From: Apis mellifera
Lineage: Eukaryota; Arthropoda; Insecta; Hymenoptera; Apidae
NCBI RefSeq assembly: GCF_003254395.2
Contig: NC_037642.1
Span: 13,101,236 to 13,165,235, forward strand
DNA length: 64,000 nt
Reading direction: 5' to 3'
Below are positions 23,001-36,288 of the stretch, one piece after another (the first letter of the stretch is position 1; each line of letters opens with the position of its first letter). A program made the position numbers and the translations under genes. The notes beneath the pieces were generated by a model that was not told the origin of the DNA, did not search any database, and saw nothing but the letters and a program-made list of their open reading frames with translations.

Positions 23001-26000
23001 AAAACCTCTATTCATAAGGAAGAAACTTGCCATTCTTGCTAATCTCCACATAGCTATTGTTGCAATATCTTCACCCCAATCACGCAGTAAAATATAAAAT
23101 ATATTTTGTTTTGATCCCGAACCTAACGTTGATTTATCCATAGATCCTGCTAATAATTCTGAGTTTCGAATAATAACATCTGCAATTTATTATTGTCGTT
23201 ATTTTTTTTATTAAGTAATAAATTATTAATAATAAGAACACATACAAGAATCATTAATACATAATTCCTCATTGGTAGTGTAAGCTCTTCCTTTGGTTTT
23301 TAAATTAGCTTTAATATTACAAGTATTATTAGGTTTTAAAATTAAACTAAAAATTTGTTTTCCTGTCCATAATGTAGTTGGTTTTAAAATAGCTGGTTCA
23401 GGTAGATTTATAGACATAGCAATATCAGGTCCTGCTAAAAGACAACCAGCTAATTGACTTGCTTGAGTTTTATTTAGAAACATGTCCTTTTGAGTTAGAA
23501 GATATCCACCAGTAATAAAATCTTGTGTCGCAGCTATTAGTAATTCTCCATTGCGAGGTGTAACTAAATTTGATTTATTCTGAAAAAGTATATAATATTA
23601 TGATTTATATATAAGTAATATATAATAATAAAGTTAATAAAAAATAATTTGCATATTACCCCCATTAAAACTAGAGCTTCTGCTCTTGCTTCTTCAGTTT
23701 GAGGAACATGTAAATTCATTTCATCGCCGTCGAAATCAGCATTATATGGAGTACAAACACATTCATTAAATCTAAATGTTCTGTGATCTAATATTTTTGC
23801 TTTATGTGCCATGATGCTTAATTTATGTAATGACGGTTGCCTATTGAATAATACTACATCATCATCCCTCAGATGTCTTTCAACAATGTCACCATACTAT
23901 TAAAAATAAAATATATTATTGATCATTCATTTTTATGTATAAAATAGAGAAGTTATATATAAAATATTATAGATAGATAAAACAATTTAAAAGGATGTTT
24001 AATTAAAGATATATATTAAATAAATATAATTTTAAATGTTCAATTCAAATATTTCTTTTTCATATTTCTAATGCTTTAAATTATTCATCATTTGCATCTA
24101 TTGCTCATCATATCTAAATCTTTACTCATTCAATAAAATTATTATAATTGTATTATTTTAAAAATAAAATTACCTGTAAATCTTGAGCAATTTTTTGACG
24201 GTTACCATATCTTAAATATTTTTTGAATTGCGTTTTTCCTTGTTGTATAAAATTCGCTCCTGGATGTATATCTGGACCATTTCTTACAAGTTTTCGCATT
24301 AATTCTATGTTTGATGGATTAACTTTTTCAGGATATGTTAAAATTTTGGCAACATGAATAGGTACACCAACCTAATAAAAAAATATAAAATATATAAACT
24401 TTAATGTTTAGAACAATATAAAAAATATATAAAAAATTAATTTATAAAAATATAAAACTTTACTTGTTCAATTCTAAGATTAGGATCTGGTGAAATAACA
24501 GTTCTACTAGAAAAATCTACACGTTTACCAGATAAGTTACCACGAAAACGACCTTGTTTTCCTTTTAATCTTTGAACCAATCCTCTTCCAGATTTTTTTG
24601 GCTGGTCAAAATATTTTAGCAATTTATTAATGATATGTCAAAATAGATAGATAGATAAAAATTTATATATATATCATTTATTATATCATTTATTATAAAA
24701 AACTTACTTGCATATTGAGAGGTATACCAGACATTTCACTATTTATATAAAGAGCACAATGTAATTGTAGAAATTCCCAATCTTCACTATACATTTGTAC
24801 TTTAGCTCCACTTTGTCTATGTTTTTGAATAACATCATTGATAAAAACTATTTCTGATAATTTCATTGTTAAATGATCTTCTGTTGTACCAGCTTTGATA
24901 TCAGATACAACACTAGGTCTAATACAAATTGGTGGCACAGGAATCCTTGTTAATATTAAATCTTTTGGTAATGCACATTCTGTATTCATCATTAATAGAG
25001 GAATGTCATTTTCTGGAATTTTTTCCAAAATACTTTGTACCTGAAATTATGGTATTGTTATTGGATTAAATAAAAAATTAAAATTATTAAAAAATGAATT
25101 TGATTTTTATTTTTTACCTCTAAAGGATTTAACACATTAACTAATCCACTTTGAAGTATTCCTTCTAATGCTTTATTTTCTTCAAGAACATTATTATATT
25201 CTGCTAACTTTTGTTGAACAATAACATCTACTTTTTTTTTCGCCTTATATTTTTCATGAACTATTTTGAGTAAACCAGCCTTTTTGACAGTTCCATTAAG
25301 ATCTCCACAATTTTGACAAACTGATGTTTTTTTAGCTTTATCCAAAATCTGTTTACGTAATGCTTTACGTGTTAAATATCCCAAATTAGGATTTAATACT
25401 CTAGTTAAATAATGTTTTTTATCTATTTCAGATAACATAACATGAGAACAATTCTATAAATCAAAATAATGCAATTATTATTATGTTATTAAAACTAATA
25501 TAAAATTAAATAAAATAAATAATAGATTACTTTACAAATAGTTTGAAGAATACCAATAATAGATCTAAAATAACCAACATGAAAAACTGGCAATTCTAAA
25601 TCAATATAACCAAAATGTCCAATACATTCATTTAAAGTTTTACCACATGATGCACAATTGGTAGTATTATTACAAGTACCCTAAAAATTTATATTGATAT
25701 TATTTAAAAAACACTAATTTATAAAATAAAAAGAAATTTATATGTACCATTCTTCTATCAAGAACTCCATATGGAACTGGAGTGTGTTCAACATCCTGAT
25801 TATATAAATTTTTAGCCACAACATGCATATGGGCTTGTCTTTCCATATTGTGGCGGCTATCCACTCCAAATGAGACATGAGAACTAAATAATTCAAAAGA
25901 ATATAAATAAAATATCCCAAAATTAATAAATAATTATATATGTTAAATTTTAATTACATTATTAATTTTATTAATTTTATTAATCAGAAAAAGGAATTAA

Positions 26001-26217
26001 ATAAGTGTAACAATAAATATTTTAACAAAAAATTCAGTTAATAAATAATATATAAAATTTGTATATTTATACTATATTTTTAAAAATATATTTAATATTA
26101 AAAATAATGTAATATTAAAAATGATACATAAAATTTACATAAAATTTAAAGCGAATTAAAGTAATATACATACATTTTACGAGCTACGTCTGTTTCTCTA
26201 AATTGTTCTTTTACCAT
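20023..26217 (-). CDS. POLR3A: DNA-directed RNA polymerase III largest subunit RPC1
   Basis: Twenty exons: 26217-26174, 25883-25748, 25680-25531, 25453-25118, 25040-24708, 24601-24464, 24371-24174, 23896-23660, 23579-23246, 23179-22930, 22839-22610, 22519-22169, 22104-21936, 21847-21508, 21386-21199, 21084-20937, 20844-20692, 20630-20430, 20350-20217 and 20110-20023. They give 1385 residues (human about 1390). The start MVKEQFRETDVA is the Pol III form. The clamp zinc site (CASCGKTLNECIGHFG, CQNCG) is followed by GKQGRFRGNLSGKRVDFSSR and the catalytic Mg site NADFDGD at residues 497-503. Funnel and bridge-helix regions (GSKGSFINISQM, FYSGLTPTEFFFHTMGGREG) and the trigger-loop region (EPGTQMTLKTFHFAGV) follow. 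It transcribes tRNA, 5S rRNA and U6. The last intron, 20216-20111, is of the AT-AC class. It is divergent from RFC1. Confidence 0.98.
20111..20216 (-). other. AT-AC (U12-type) spliceosomal intron in POLR3A
   Basis: On the minus strand the 106-nt intron begins ATATCCTTTT and ends AAAAGTATAC. The first nine bases, ATATCCTTT, equal the consensus 5' splice site of AT-AC minor-class introns. A degenerate TTCTTATTAA about 10-20 nt before the end could be the branch site. Splicing at these borders joins CAC AA to A GCT GAT, giving LLHKAD as in vertebrate RPC1. No GT-AG alternative keeps that frame. Confidence 0.9.
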
Positions 26218-26838
26218 TGTGGAGGTTATATATTATATTTTATTTTCTAATGTTTAATATATTATTTAATGTAACTTATTTATAAATATTATATAATAGA
26301 AGCGAATAAATGTTAAACTATTACAAGATATGTATTACTTTTTTTACATAAATTACTTAAATATTCAAAAAAATTCAAAGAGTTCTTAGAACACGTGTAA
26401 TCTTCTATTCGTGGTGCCATCTCGAATTTGACAGCTATAAGTCATATAATGTACTATGTTCGCCTATTATAGCATGTGATACTTTTAGTTTTGTTTGTTG
26501 TGTATAGAATTTGTATAAAACTTTTATTAAACTAGATTTTATTTTTCTTTTAATTTTTGTTTAAAATGAAATAATAAATAATTATAAATTTATTTCTAAT
26601 AAAATTCTTTATTAGAATTCAAAGTTACATAATATATATATATATATATATGTCAATACAATATAGTAATGCATCAATACATGCATAACAATATGTACAT
26701 AAAAGCGCGCGTGATGGATTGGATATATTGAAATAAAATATTTTTTATTATATTATCATTGATTTATCTTTTTTGCTCAAAATATTATTTAATCGATTTA
26801 TATATTACACATTTATCGAATTCGAATACATTTAAAAT
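26218..26838. promoter_or_regulatory. Bidirectional promoter region POLR3A/RFC1
   Basis: The 621 bp between divergent start codons include an E-box CACGTG at 26392-26397 and a GGTGCCATCTCG element at about 26412 that fits the YY1/Pho core GCCATCT. An AT repeat at 26632-26651 and a GCGCGC step at 26705 also occur. Both partners are housekeeping genes of nucleic-acid metabolism. The TATA-like strings cannot be separated from the background. Confidence 0.5.
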
Positions 26839-29711
26839 ATGCCAAGAGTAAGTTTAAAGTCCTTAATTAAAATCCTTAATCAAACAATCGAGGTTAAATA
26901 TATTCCTTTTTTATGAATGTAGATATATTTTAAAAGTACTTGTTGAAAATGATATTAATTATTTAACATTTTTAATTTTTTTTTTTAGGATATACGATCT
27001 TATTTTCAAACAAGTAAAATAAATTCTAGCGTCGTTTCAACAAAAGCGGTTAAAAGACGTATTATTTCATCCGATGAGGATGATGAAAAACCAAAACCTT
27101 CATTTAAACAGTCTAAGGTTTAAATTAAAACTTTTAATATATTTATTTATTATAACTTATTTTTAAAATCTTAATCTTTATTTAAAAAATAAGAAAATAT
27201 ATTTTGATTATGTTTTAGAAAACAAAAATATTAGGGAAGAAAGTTATTGCATCTGATTCTGAAGAAGATGTTAAAATTGTTTCTCCTGCTGATATATTTG
27301 GTAAAAATCCAATAAAGAGACAAGAAGCACCCAAGATATCTAAACAATTACAAAAGAAGGTAATATCATATATAATATTGTAAAATAATTATATATAATT
27401 TCATTAAATATTATAGGAAGCTAAAAGTCATCATGATGATGATTTTGAAAGAACATTATGTCAATTAGATACCTCTGATATTGAACAAAAATATTTAACA
27501 GAAACTAAAGTTAACAAAGGTATTATTATAAAGTTATAAAAAATAATATGCTAGTTATTATTATATTATATAGTATAATATCACTATAATTATATTATTT
27601 TTTTATATTTATAGGTTCTCATGAAAATAATGATGAAAATAAAGAAAAGATTCCTGTTATAGCCATAGATTCTCATGAAAATAATGATGAAAATAAAGAA
27701 AAGATTCCTGTTATAGCCATAGATTCTCATGAAAATAATGATGAAAATAAAGAAAAAATTTCTGTTAAGAGTAAAGAAAATGTTAAAAAGAAAAAAACAT
27801 TTGATAAAACAAATCAAGAAAAAAGTAATGAAAAAATATATAAATTAAAATCAAAAAAATATTCTAATAGTTCAAGTGAAGACATTGAGCATGAAAAGTC
27901 TGAACATAATAACAAAATTCAACATAAAAAAACATCTTCTAAAAAAATGGACACTTCTGACATATATGAGGAAATAATTGCAAAGAAAAAACAAAGTGTT
28001 ACAATGTATCAGCAATATCTTCAAAGAGGAGGAGCTAGAAACCCAGGCTCAAAGAAAATTCCTGTTGTATGTAATAAATGCACAATATTAAATTGAAAAA
28101 TATAGTTCTTTTAATTTAATTTAGAAATATTATATGTTACTGGTAAATTGGTATTTGATAAAAGAGTGCCAGCAATAAACTATTTGATTCAACAAATATG
28201 ATACATACTGATATATGATTATCAGTGCTGATTAATATATGTATGTGTTGCATTTAATCAATACACAACTATATGTTTGTGTAGGTTGGCTTATATATAA
28301 ATATATAAATATATATATATTATATATATATTTTTTTTGAGTACCAATTTACCAGCAATGTATAATATATATGTATAAAAAAAAAAAAAAAAAAAAAAAT
28401 AAAATTTTAGGGTGCTGAATATTGTTTAGCAGGATTAAGTTTTGTAATAACTGGAGTTTTGGATTCTTTAGAAAGAGAGGAAGCTGAAGAACTTGTCAAA
28501 CAATATGGTGGACGAATTTTACATCAAGTTACAAAAAAAACTGATTATATCATAGTAGGTGATCAAGCTGGTCCTTCAAAATTATCAAAGGTAATAATAA
28601 TTATATAATTAATTTATTAAAACCTTATTTAAAATGATTGTTTATTAAAAATTTTTCTTATTAATAATTTAAAAAACATTTAGGCTGATAGTTTAAATAT
28701 AAAAAAAATATCAGAAGATGATTTATTAGATCTGATACGTACACGCCCTATAGGTTGCATTAATGATGTACATCAATCTCGTACAAAAATAAAAGACAAA
28801 TTAAAGCAAAAATCTGAAGAATTAGAAGAAGAATCACCATCAAAGAAAATAAAAATTATTGCGAATGAAGAAACAAAAAATTTAACCAAAATACACAAAG
28901 AAATAAGTAAGAAAGAAATAGAAACATCATTGAAAATGTCACCACAAAAAAAAGAATATGATACTAAAGATATAAAAATAAAATCTCCAATTAAAAAGAA
29001 ATATACTGAACTCAAAGAATCACTCATAGAAGACAAGAAGGAAATTGATGATGCAAAAAATAAAAAAACAAATATTTTACAAGATGTAAGGAATATTTGA
29101 ATACAATAAAATAAATAATTTTAATTTTTCAAATAATTTTATTAATTTTATATTGTTTATTTTTTTTTTTAGATAAATAGTAAAATATCAACACAGGCAT
29201 TGGTTGAAAAATATAGACCAAAAACTATGAAACAGATTTTGGGACAACAAGGAGATAAAAGTATTGCTAAGAAATTGTATGCATGGTTAATAAATTGGCA
29301 TAAAAATCAATCTGGTCAAGTAAAACATATAAAACCTAGTAAATTTTTTATTCTTTATATATAAAATATATTCTTATAACTTAAATGTTTAACATAATTA
29401 AAATTTTTATTTATTTTCTTTGCTTTAGATCCATGGACAAAGAATAGTGATGGAGCTTTCTTTAAAGCAGCTTTATTATCTGGTCCTCCTGGAATTGGAA
29501 AAACGACAACTGTTCAAGTTATTTGCAATGAATTAGGTTTTGATCTTATAGAATTTAATGCATCAGATACTAGAAGTAAAAAACTTCTAGAAGAAGAAGT
29601 ATCAGAATTATTATCTAATACTACATTAAAAAATTATTTTCAAGGTATATTTATTTATGAATTTATTATTTCCTGAATGATTTTAAAATGATTAATAATT
29701 AGTAAATAAAT

Positions 29712-29750
<39 letters not shown>

Positions 29751-32065
29751 TACAATGAAAGATTTCTAAAGGAATTTGAATTAATTAATTCCATTTGCTA
29801 TCTTAATAGTAATATTCTACTACCTGATAACTAATATTTTTAAATTTTATTTTGTTTATTCTTAAATATTCTTAAATTTTATAATATGTTTGTAAATATA
29901 TTTAATAGAATATTTTAATAAATTTTGATTAAATATTCAAAGTATCATATATATTTCTATAAAATTATTTTGATATTTTTTAATTTTATGTTATAGATAA
30001 TAAAAGTAAACCATCATCAAAACATGTTTTATTAATGGACGAAGTAGATGGAATGGCTGGTAATGAAGATCGTGGTGGTCTACAAGAATTAATTAAATTG
30101 ATCAAATCAACTGATATACCTATTGTTTGTATTTGTAATGATCGAAATCATTCTAAAATGAGAACACTTGCTAATTATACATTTGATCTTCGATTTTCAA
30201 AACCTAGATTGGAACAAATTAGGGTAAAATAATATAGAATTCAAAAATTTTAAAGAAATAGTTAACTATTTTATGTATTTTTCATTTTACTATTTTTTTT
30301 TATATAGGCTGCAATGAAATCTATATGTTTCAAAGAAAACATTAATATCACAAATGAAGATCTTGATCTATTAATTGAATCAACTAATCAGGATATTCGG
30401 CAAATTATAAATCATTTAGCATTATTTGTTGGACAAATTGGTTCTCAAGAGAAATCTGGAAAAAAACATATAAATAAGGATCTGAAATTGGGTTCTTGGG
30501 ATGTTGTAAAACAAGTATTTTCTGCAGAGGAACAAAAACATATGAATTTCAATGAGAAATGTGATCTATTTTTCCATGATTATAATATAGCACCATTATT
30601 TGTACAAGAAAATTATTTACTGGTTATACCTGAAGCACCAAAGTATGTATTCAAATAAAAAAAGATATATTTAATTTTCTTTTTATTTATATAGATATAA
30701 AATAAAGCTATTGATAATAAGATATTCATATACTTAGATATTTTATGAATAATTAGAATCTGATTTAAAATATTTTGATATAAAATAAATTAATAATTTG
30801 AATAAAAATTGAATTATTTTAAAATCTTTATCTATGAAATATTAAAAAAAAAAAAAAAATCAATTGCATAGTTTATTTTTTTCATGTTGTTATTCATTTA
30901 ATATTATTTTTGTTTTACAAATAGAAATAAATTATTAGAAAAAATAGCTGAAAGTGCCGAGAGTTTAGCATTGGGAGATACAGTTGAAAACTGTATAAGA
31001 AGTAATAATGCCTGGTCTCTTTTATCAATACAAGCTTGTTATTCTTCTGTTATACCTGGGGCAGCAATGTCTGGCCACATTGGTGGTCAGATTAATTTTC
31101 CAGCTTGGCTTGGACGTAATTCAAAAGCCACTAAATTTAATCGGTAATATCATAATTATTAATTAATCATAATTCTTTTATTACATATTTTATATTCTAT
31201 ATTTTATATATAAATTTTTATGATTTATATAATTTTTAGTTTAATGCAAGAAATCACTTTACATGCTCGTTTGACTACTAATGCAAGTAAAGAGGCTATA
31301 AATCTGGATTACATTAAATATCTCAGAAATACCATTATTAGACCTTTAACAGTAGATGGTATTGAAAATATAGCTGCTGCAATAGATGTTATGAATCATT
31401 ATCATTTACTCAGGTTAATATTTCATTATTTCATGAAGGTTAATTTTTAATTAAGATTAATTATATAAAAATTATATTTTTATAATTTTTATAAAATTTT
31501 TATCAAATTTTATTACTTTTATTATTGATAGAGAAGATTTAGATTCTTTAGTGGAAATTTCTTTGTGGCCTGGTCAGCAAGATCCAATGCAAGTTATAGA
31601 TAGTAAAGTATGTTATAAGTTCTAAATCATTTTTAATAATTTTATATGCATACTTAAAAAATAAAATAAAATAAAATAAATTTATATTGTAGGTAAAAGC
31701 TGCCTTTACAAGAGCGTATAATAAGAATTCTGTAGTTCTTCCATATGTAGTGAATAGTACATCAAAAAAGAAAACAGCAACAAATGTACAAGAAGAAGGT
31801 TTAGAAGAGGAAGAAGAAGAAGTAGATTCTGATCAAAATGATAATATGGATACAGATAAAATGATCAAGGTTAACTAAAAAATATTTCACATTATGAAAC
31901 TTATATATTATATATTTATAAATATTTAGTTTATTAATTAAAATACATTTTTAGACAAAAAAACCTGGTACAAGTAAAAATACGGAATCGAAAAGTGAAA
32001 AGAAGGGCAAAAAGAATAGTGATAACATTTCTAAACGCGGAAGAGGACGAGGAAAAGCAAAATAA
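26839..32065 (+). CDS. RFC1: Replication factor C subunit 1 (large clamp-loader subunit)
   Basis: Sixteen exons: 26839-26847, 26989-27117, 27219-27359, 27417-27519, 27615-28066, 28411-28590, 28684-29085, 29173-29338, 29429-29644, 29997-30223, 30308-30642, 30925-31143, 31240-31413, 31532-31607, 31693-31869 and 31955-32065; 1038 residues. The start MPRDIRSYF equals the RFC1 PIP-like N-terminus. A BRCT domain covers about 279-360 (GAEYCLAGLSFVITGVLDS). The AAA+ module has Walker A GPPGIGKTT (546-554) and Walker B LLMDE (611-615), then NEDRGG and SNQDIRQ-like sensor elements. The tail is basic. RFC1 leads the pentamer that loads PCNA onto primer ends. The first coding exon is only 9 nt. Exon 5 carries a 54-nt tandem repeat, and intron 5 a possible MITE. 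Confidence 0.97.
27617..27766 (+). repeat. 54-nt coding tandem repeat in RFC1 exon 5
   Basis: Units start at 27617, 27671 and 27725. The first two are identical over 54 nt (18 codons, beginning SHENNDENKEKIPVIAID); the third matches until about 27758 and then diverges. The frame is kept, so unit number can change without a frameshift. It lies in the disordered linker before the BRCT domain. Confidence 0.9.
28129..28366. repeat. Inverted-repeat (MITE-like) insertion in RFC1 intron 5
   Basis: 25-nt arms at 28129-28153 and 28342-28366 match at 22 positions in inverted orientation, with a perfect 14-nt core CTGGTAAATTGGTA. The interior of about 190 bp is non-coding, with a TA-rich right part. 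A poly-A of about 22 nt follows the element at 28378-28399. The target duplication is uncertain in the TA-rich surroundings. Confidence 0.5.
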
Positions 32066-32365
32066 TGCAAATATTGTAAAAGGAATGTGATTTTTATTTG
32101 AAGAATTTATCATTTTGTAATGTATTTATTTATTACTAGATTTGCAATACTTATATATTTTTCCATTTATTGTGAAAATTTTTTTGTTGTAAAGAATGAT
32201 GTCGTAAATCATTCGTTAATACATCTATTGCGTAAAGATGGACAAATATTTTTTTTTAAAATAATAATTCAAAAAAATTTATTCGTTTTATTCATACTTT
32301 ATTCATTTATTATATCATATATTTTTATTTATTCATCTTTTTTCTAGTGACTGTTAGACCAAAAT
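32066..32365. other. Tail-to-tail spacer RFC1/ACE
   Basis: 300 bp of A+T-rich DNA between converging stop codons, probably fully occupied by the two 3' UTRs, which may overlap. The open frame at 32120-32347 is Phe/Ile/Tyr-rich and shows no family character. Confidence 0.6.
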
Positions 32366-35300
32366 TCATGTGCATCCTGAAATAAAATTTAAAAAATAAT
32401 TAATTGATATTTAATCTTCAAATAAACTGACATTTTTATATATCAATTTTTGTGTTTGTTTGATTCCTGGAAATCAACAATCCATATAAATATGAATTGC
32501 ATTGTATATATAAAATATATAAAAATATATACCTTTTGATTTAGATTTCCATCCAATATATTCGTTAGTTTTTTTATTTTCCTCTGTAAGCCAATCTGTC
32601 AATGGTTTGAAATATTCCAATAATCCGGCAGTATCCATATTCCTTTGACCAGTGATTTTTTCCATTGCATCTTGCCAAGGTTTAGAAAAACCCAATTCCA
32701 ACATTGATCTATATCGTAATAATAAATTCATTTAATAATTGTTTCATTGAATTGAATTACAGAATTGAAATTTAATGAAGATCTTACTTTAACAAGTTTC
32801 CTGCTGCTGTATTATTATAAATATCACATTTATGTAATGGTTTTGAATTTGAATTCTGCGGATCGTATTGTTTTGCTTCTATACAAAGAGCTTTGTGAAA
32901 TTGGAATTGTATTATAAAACTGACATAATATCTAATGTACTCCACATTTGCTATTATATGATATTTCGCACCAGGATCGAAGTCATTTTCTGATCGAGTT
33001 ATTGGTGGCTCAATACCTTGAAAAGCTTCAGCGATATCCCACCTAATTATTAAATCAATTATTAAATCAAAATTTATAAATTACAAATTAAAAAGATTAA
33101 AAAAGAAATATTATTTAATATTAAAGAAATAATTTTTTTGTAATTTTTTTCTATATTATTTAAATATTAAAGTTATTAACCAGAAACAATTGTAAACATC
33201 TGGCGTGATTTCTCCACGAAATACGCTCCAGCGCCACTTTTCCATCGCATATGCAAATGGTAAGAAGACGATTTTATCAAGGCCTTTCAAATAAAGATGA
33301 TTAATATTAGCTTCCACATCAGTCGAATCATCATCCAATAATCTAAAAATATAACATTTATATAATTTAAAAATTCATATTCATATTCATTTTAATATTA
33401 TGGCATAAATTATTTACTTAATGGTTTTTAAGTGGCTCGGTGTAGATGCGCTAAGTGCTATAACGTCACCAACTGCTTCATGGAATCCAGGATTCGCGCC
33501 TTCTTTGAAAAAAGTGGGTTGATTTTTATATTGTAGATAATATTCCACGTGACCCATTTCGTGATGTGCGGTTAACAAGTGTTCCATCGTGACTTCAGTG
33601 CACTGTTTAATTCTAAAGTCTTTGCCATCGTAGAAATCCCAGGCGCTAGCGTGACAGATTAGTTCGCGATCCTTTGGCTTTTCTAATATTGATCGTTCCC
33701 AGAAAAGATCCGGCATTGCGGTGAGATTGATCGAAGTGAAAAAATCTTCGGCAACACGGAAAATAGTTGTCGCATTGTATCCTAGGGAAACAATTGTTTA
33801 AAAATTAATTTCATATTTTTTTACGTATAAATTTTACTTATTTACATATATGTTAATACTAATCAAACCTTGATTTATCATAGCATCGGTGACGTCTGGC
33901 ATTTGTTTTCCTGGATACGGAGTAGTAAAATTTGCGATGTTGCTCCAAGTTTGCGCCCACATATTACCTAACAAATGTGCCGGGATGGGACCGTCTTTCG
34001 AAACGATATTTTCACCGTACTTTTTTCGAAGTTCGCGACGAACATAAGCGTGCAATTGTAAATAAAGTGGTTTCAATTGTTGCCAGAGTGTCTCTAAAAA
34101 TATTTTATGACAAATTTTAATATCGAATTTTCGTATAATTTTATTAAATATATTTTAACTTGTAACTCACCGATTTGTTCAGGGAAATCATCAGCCTCGT
34201 AATCTTTCAGCCAATAAGCCGCGTTATCGGAATAATTATTTAACCTGGCAGCCATGTTACTTAATTCAACGTATCTCATGAACAAAAATTTCACTTTTTT
34301 ACCACTGGCATTTCTCCATTCAGTCCAAATGTATTTCAGTTCTTCAGGATCGCGGCTCTTTTTCAAAAGATCCGTTAATTCCGGTTCTAAAGCGAGGTCG
34401 CATTTTGTTCGATTATGGTAATCGCAAATTTTGGCAGTGCTATAAATGTTTTCCATTTCACTTATAATTTTCTCATATTCTTGATAAAGCTGTAACAAAT
34501 TTACAATTAATTATTACGAATCACATTTTAAAGTCGCATTTGAGGCAACGTAAGATGGAATTTTCAAAGATAAAAACGTAAAAAACAGTTGTTATGACTT
34601 TTTTTACATCTCACACTTTTTTAAATATCACACTTTCTGACGTTATTTTAAGATTTTATTAAAGTTTTTGGTTCATTAAAGTTTCAGAGATATTTACATT
34701 TTCAGGAAGTGCTGCATAACCTAGAACGCTAAGTTTCGAAAATTGTCTCTGGATGCGTTCATCCTTAATATCCTTCCACGGGAATTGGTTCACTTCCTGC
34801 CATGCGGATTTAAAGTACTGTGCCGCTTTTGAAGATACGTTCAATTTTTCTTCTAAATTATCTTTAGTCAAATTCGATGCATATTTCCATTCAGCGATCG
34901 TTAGCTTATTGTTCCATTCCGCATATTGTTTGTCGAGTTTATTTAGAAATTCTTTAGCTTCTATCAGGTTGTCAGTCTTATTCGTATCCTGAGATGTTGA
35001 TATTCCCCATATTAATGATATAAATAACGCCACCAACAGTCTGAAAAATTTTATATAATGTTACAAATTTTATATAACGTTTAACATAATTGCAGATGAA
35101 AATATTAATAAAACGATCTTCCAATAATTCTTCGACTTCTTTTGAGAGGTTACGTATGTGCAGAACACTGCGATACAATTTAATACAACAACACGATACA
35201 ACTTGATGCAACAATACGGAAAAAAATTTTATGAATTTTTCAGAATATTATAAATAGAAAAAAAAAATTAGAGATAAAGATGCATAATAGTATTTATTAC

Positions 35301-36288
35301 GTTATATTATGCCTATGGCAATATAAATAAAAGGGTTAAATGATAATATCGCGTCATGTTCCAGACTATAATGCCTTAATCAACTGCGATCTTTGAATTT
35401 TTCAATCAACTAAAATAAGATAATTGCTTCTAACAATTGTGTAATATTGTAACGTGATAAGAATAACGAAATTAATTTCCAAATAAATTTGTGTTTCGTT
35501 TAAAATTAGGTACACGAGCGATGCGTATAGTACATTACGATTAGTAAAAATTTTAATTTCATTTCGATTGATTTTCGTACTATCGATATATTGTTAAAGA
35601 AATATATAAATAGTGACAAAATAACATAGTAGTAGTAAAATGGATAAACGTAAGCGTTTCATTTATATCTGTACTTTTTAAAAGAATTAATAAGATAAAT
35701 AAAGCACGATTATGTTTTTGTTCGATTATAAAATATATATAATGATAGAAACGTACGTGTTGCATGAATGTTGCAATTTCGTCATCTTTCGATAAATTTT
35801 TATATTAATTTTTTTCAAAAGGATTTAAAAAAAGAAACTATTTCTTGATTAAAATAAATTTAATAAAAACAAAATATAATTGTATAGAAGGATATAAACA
35901 AACATAAAATCAAATATAATATTTAGACTACTTCAATCAGTGAAACGAGAAATTTCTTTCACAAAGTAGATATTATCTGATCATTATCAAGAGTAAGTAT
36001 CGATAATTGACATACCTATGATTAAATTTTCTCTTATTAGATTAAAACGTTAAGTTGTACATACGTAAAATTTAAATCAATAATCGCAACTTAAGTTAAA
36101 TTATAAAAATATAAATTGCATGAAAAAAATCTGTTTCATATTTGCGGATTATATATTATAAAAATGCGTTTATTCGTGCTAATCCATAATTGTCACAATT
36201 GTTGTAATATTATCGAAATCAAACTTGTTTAAACAAGTTAGAAATAATAAATGTTTTTTTTTTTCTCCCATACTTACGAGCGTAACAT
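32366..36288 (-). CDS. Ance: Angiotensin-converting enzyme, single-domain secreted peptidyl-dipeptidase
   Basis: Nine coding exons: 36288-36278, 35040-34698, 34489-34171, 34093-33869, 33781-33418, 33342-33181, 33042-32788, 32708-32533 and 32376-32366. They give 621 residues, close to Drosophila Ance. The first coding exon holds only 11 nt (ATG TTA CGC TC, donor GTAAGT); spliced over 1.2 kb it completes a signal peptide, MLRSLLVALFISLIWG. The zinc site is HEMGH (373-377), with the third ligand in GANPGFHEAVGD. LPFAYAMEKWRW and YIRYYVSF-IQFQFH complete the M2 family fold. There is no second domain and no membrane anchor, so the enzyme should be secreted. It removes C-terminal dipeptides from peptides. 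The last exon gives only GCT before the stop, so the extreme C-terminus is less certain. Confidence 0.95.

Noticed and set aside
27590..27817. Antisense repeat protein in RFC1 exon 5
   Set aside because: The repeats come from the 54-nt coding repeat read on the wrong strand.
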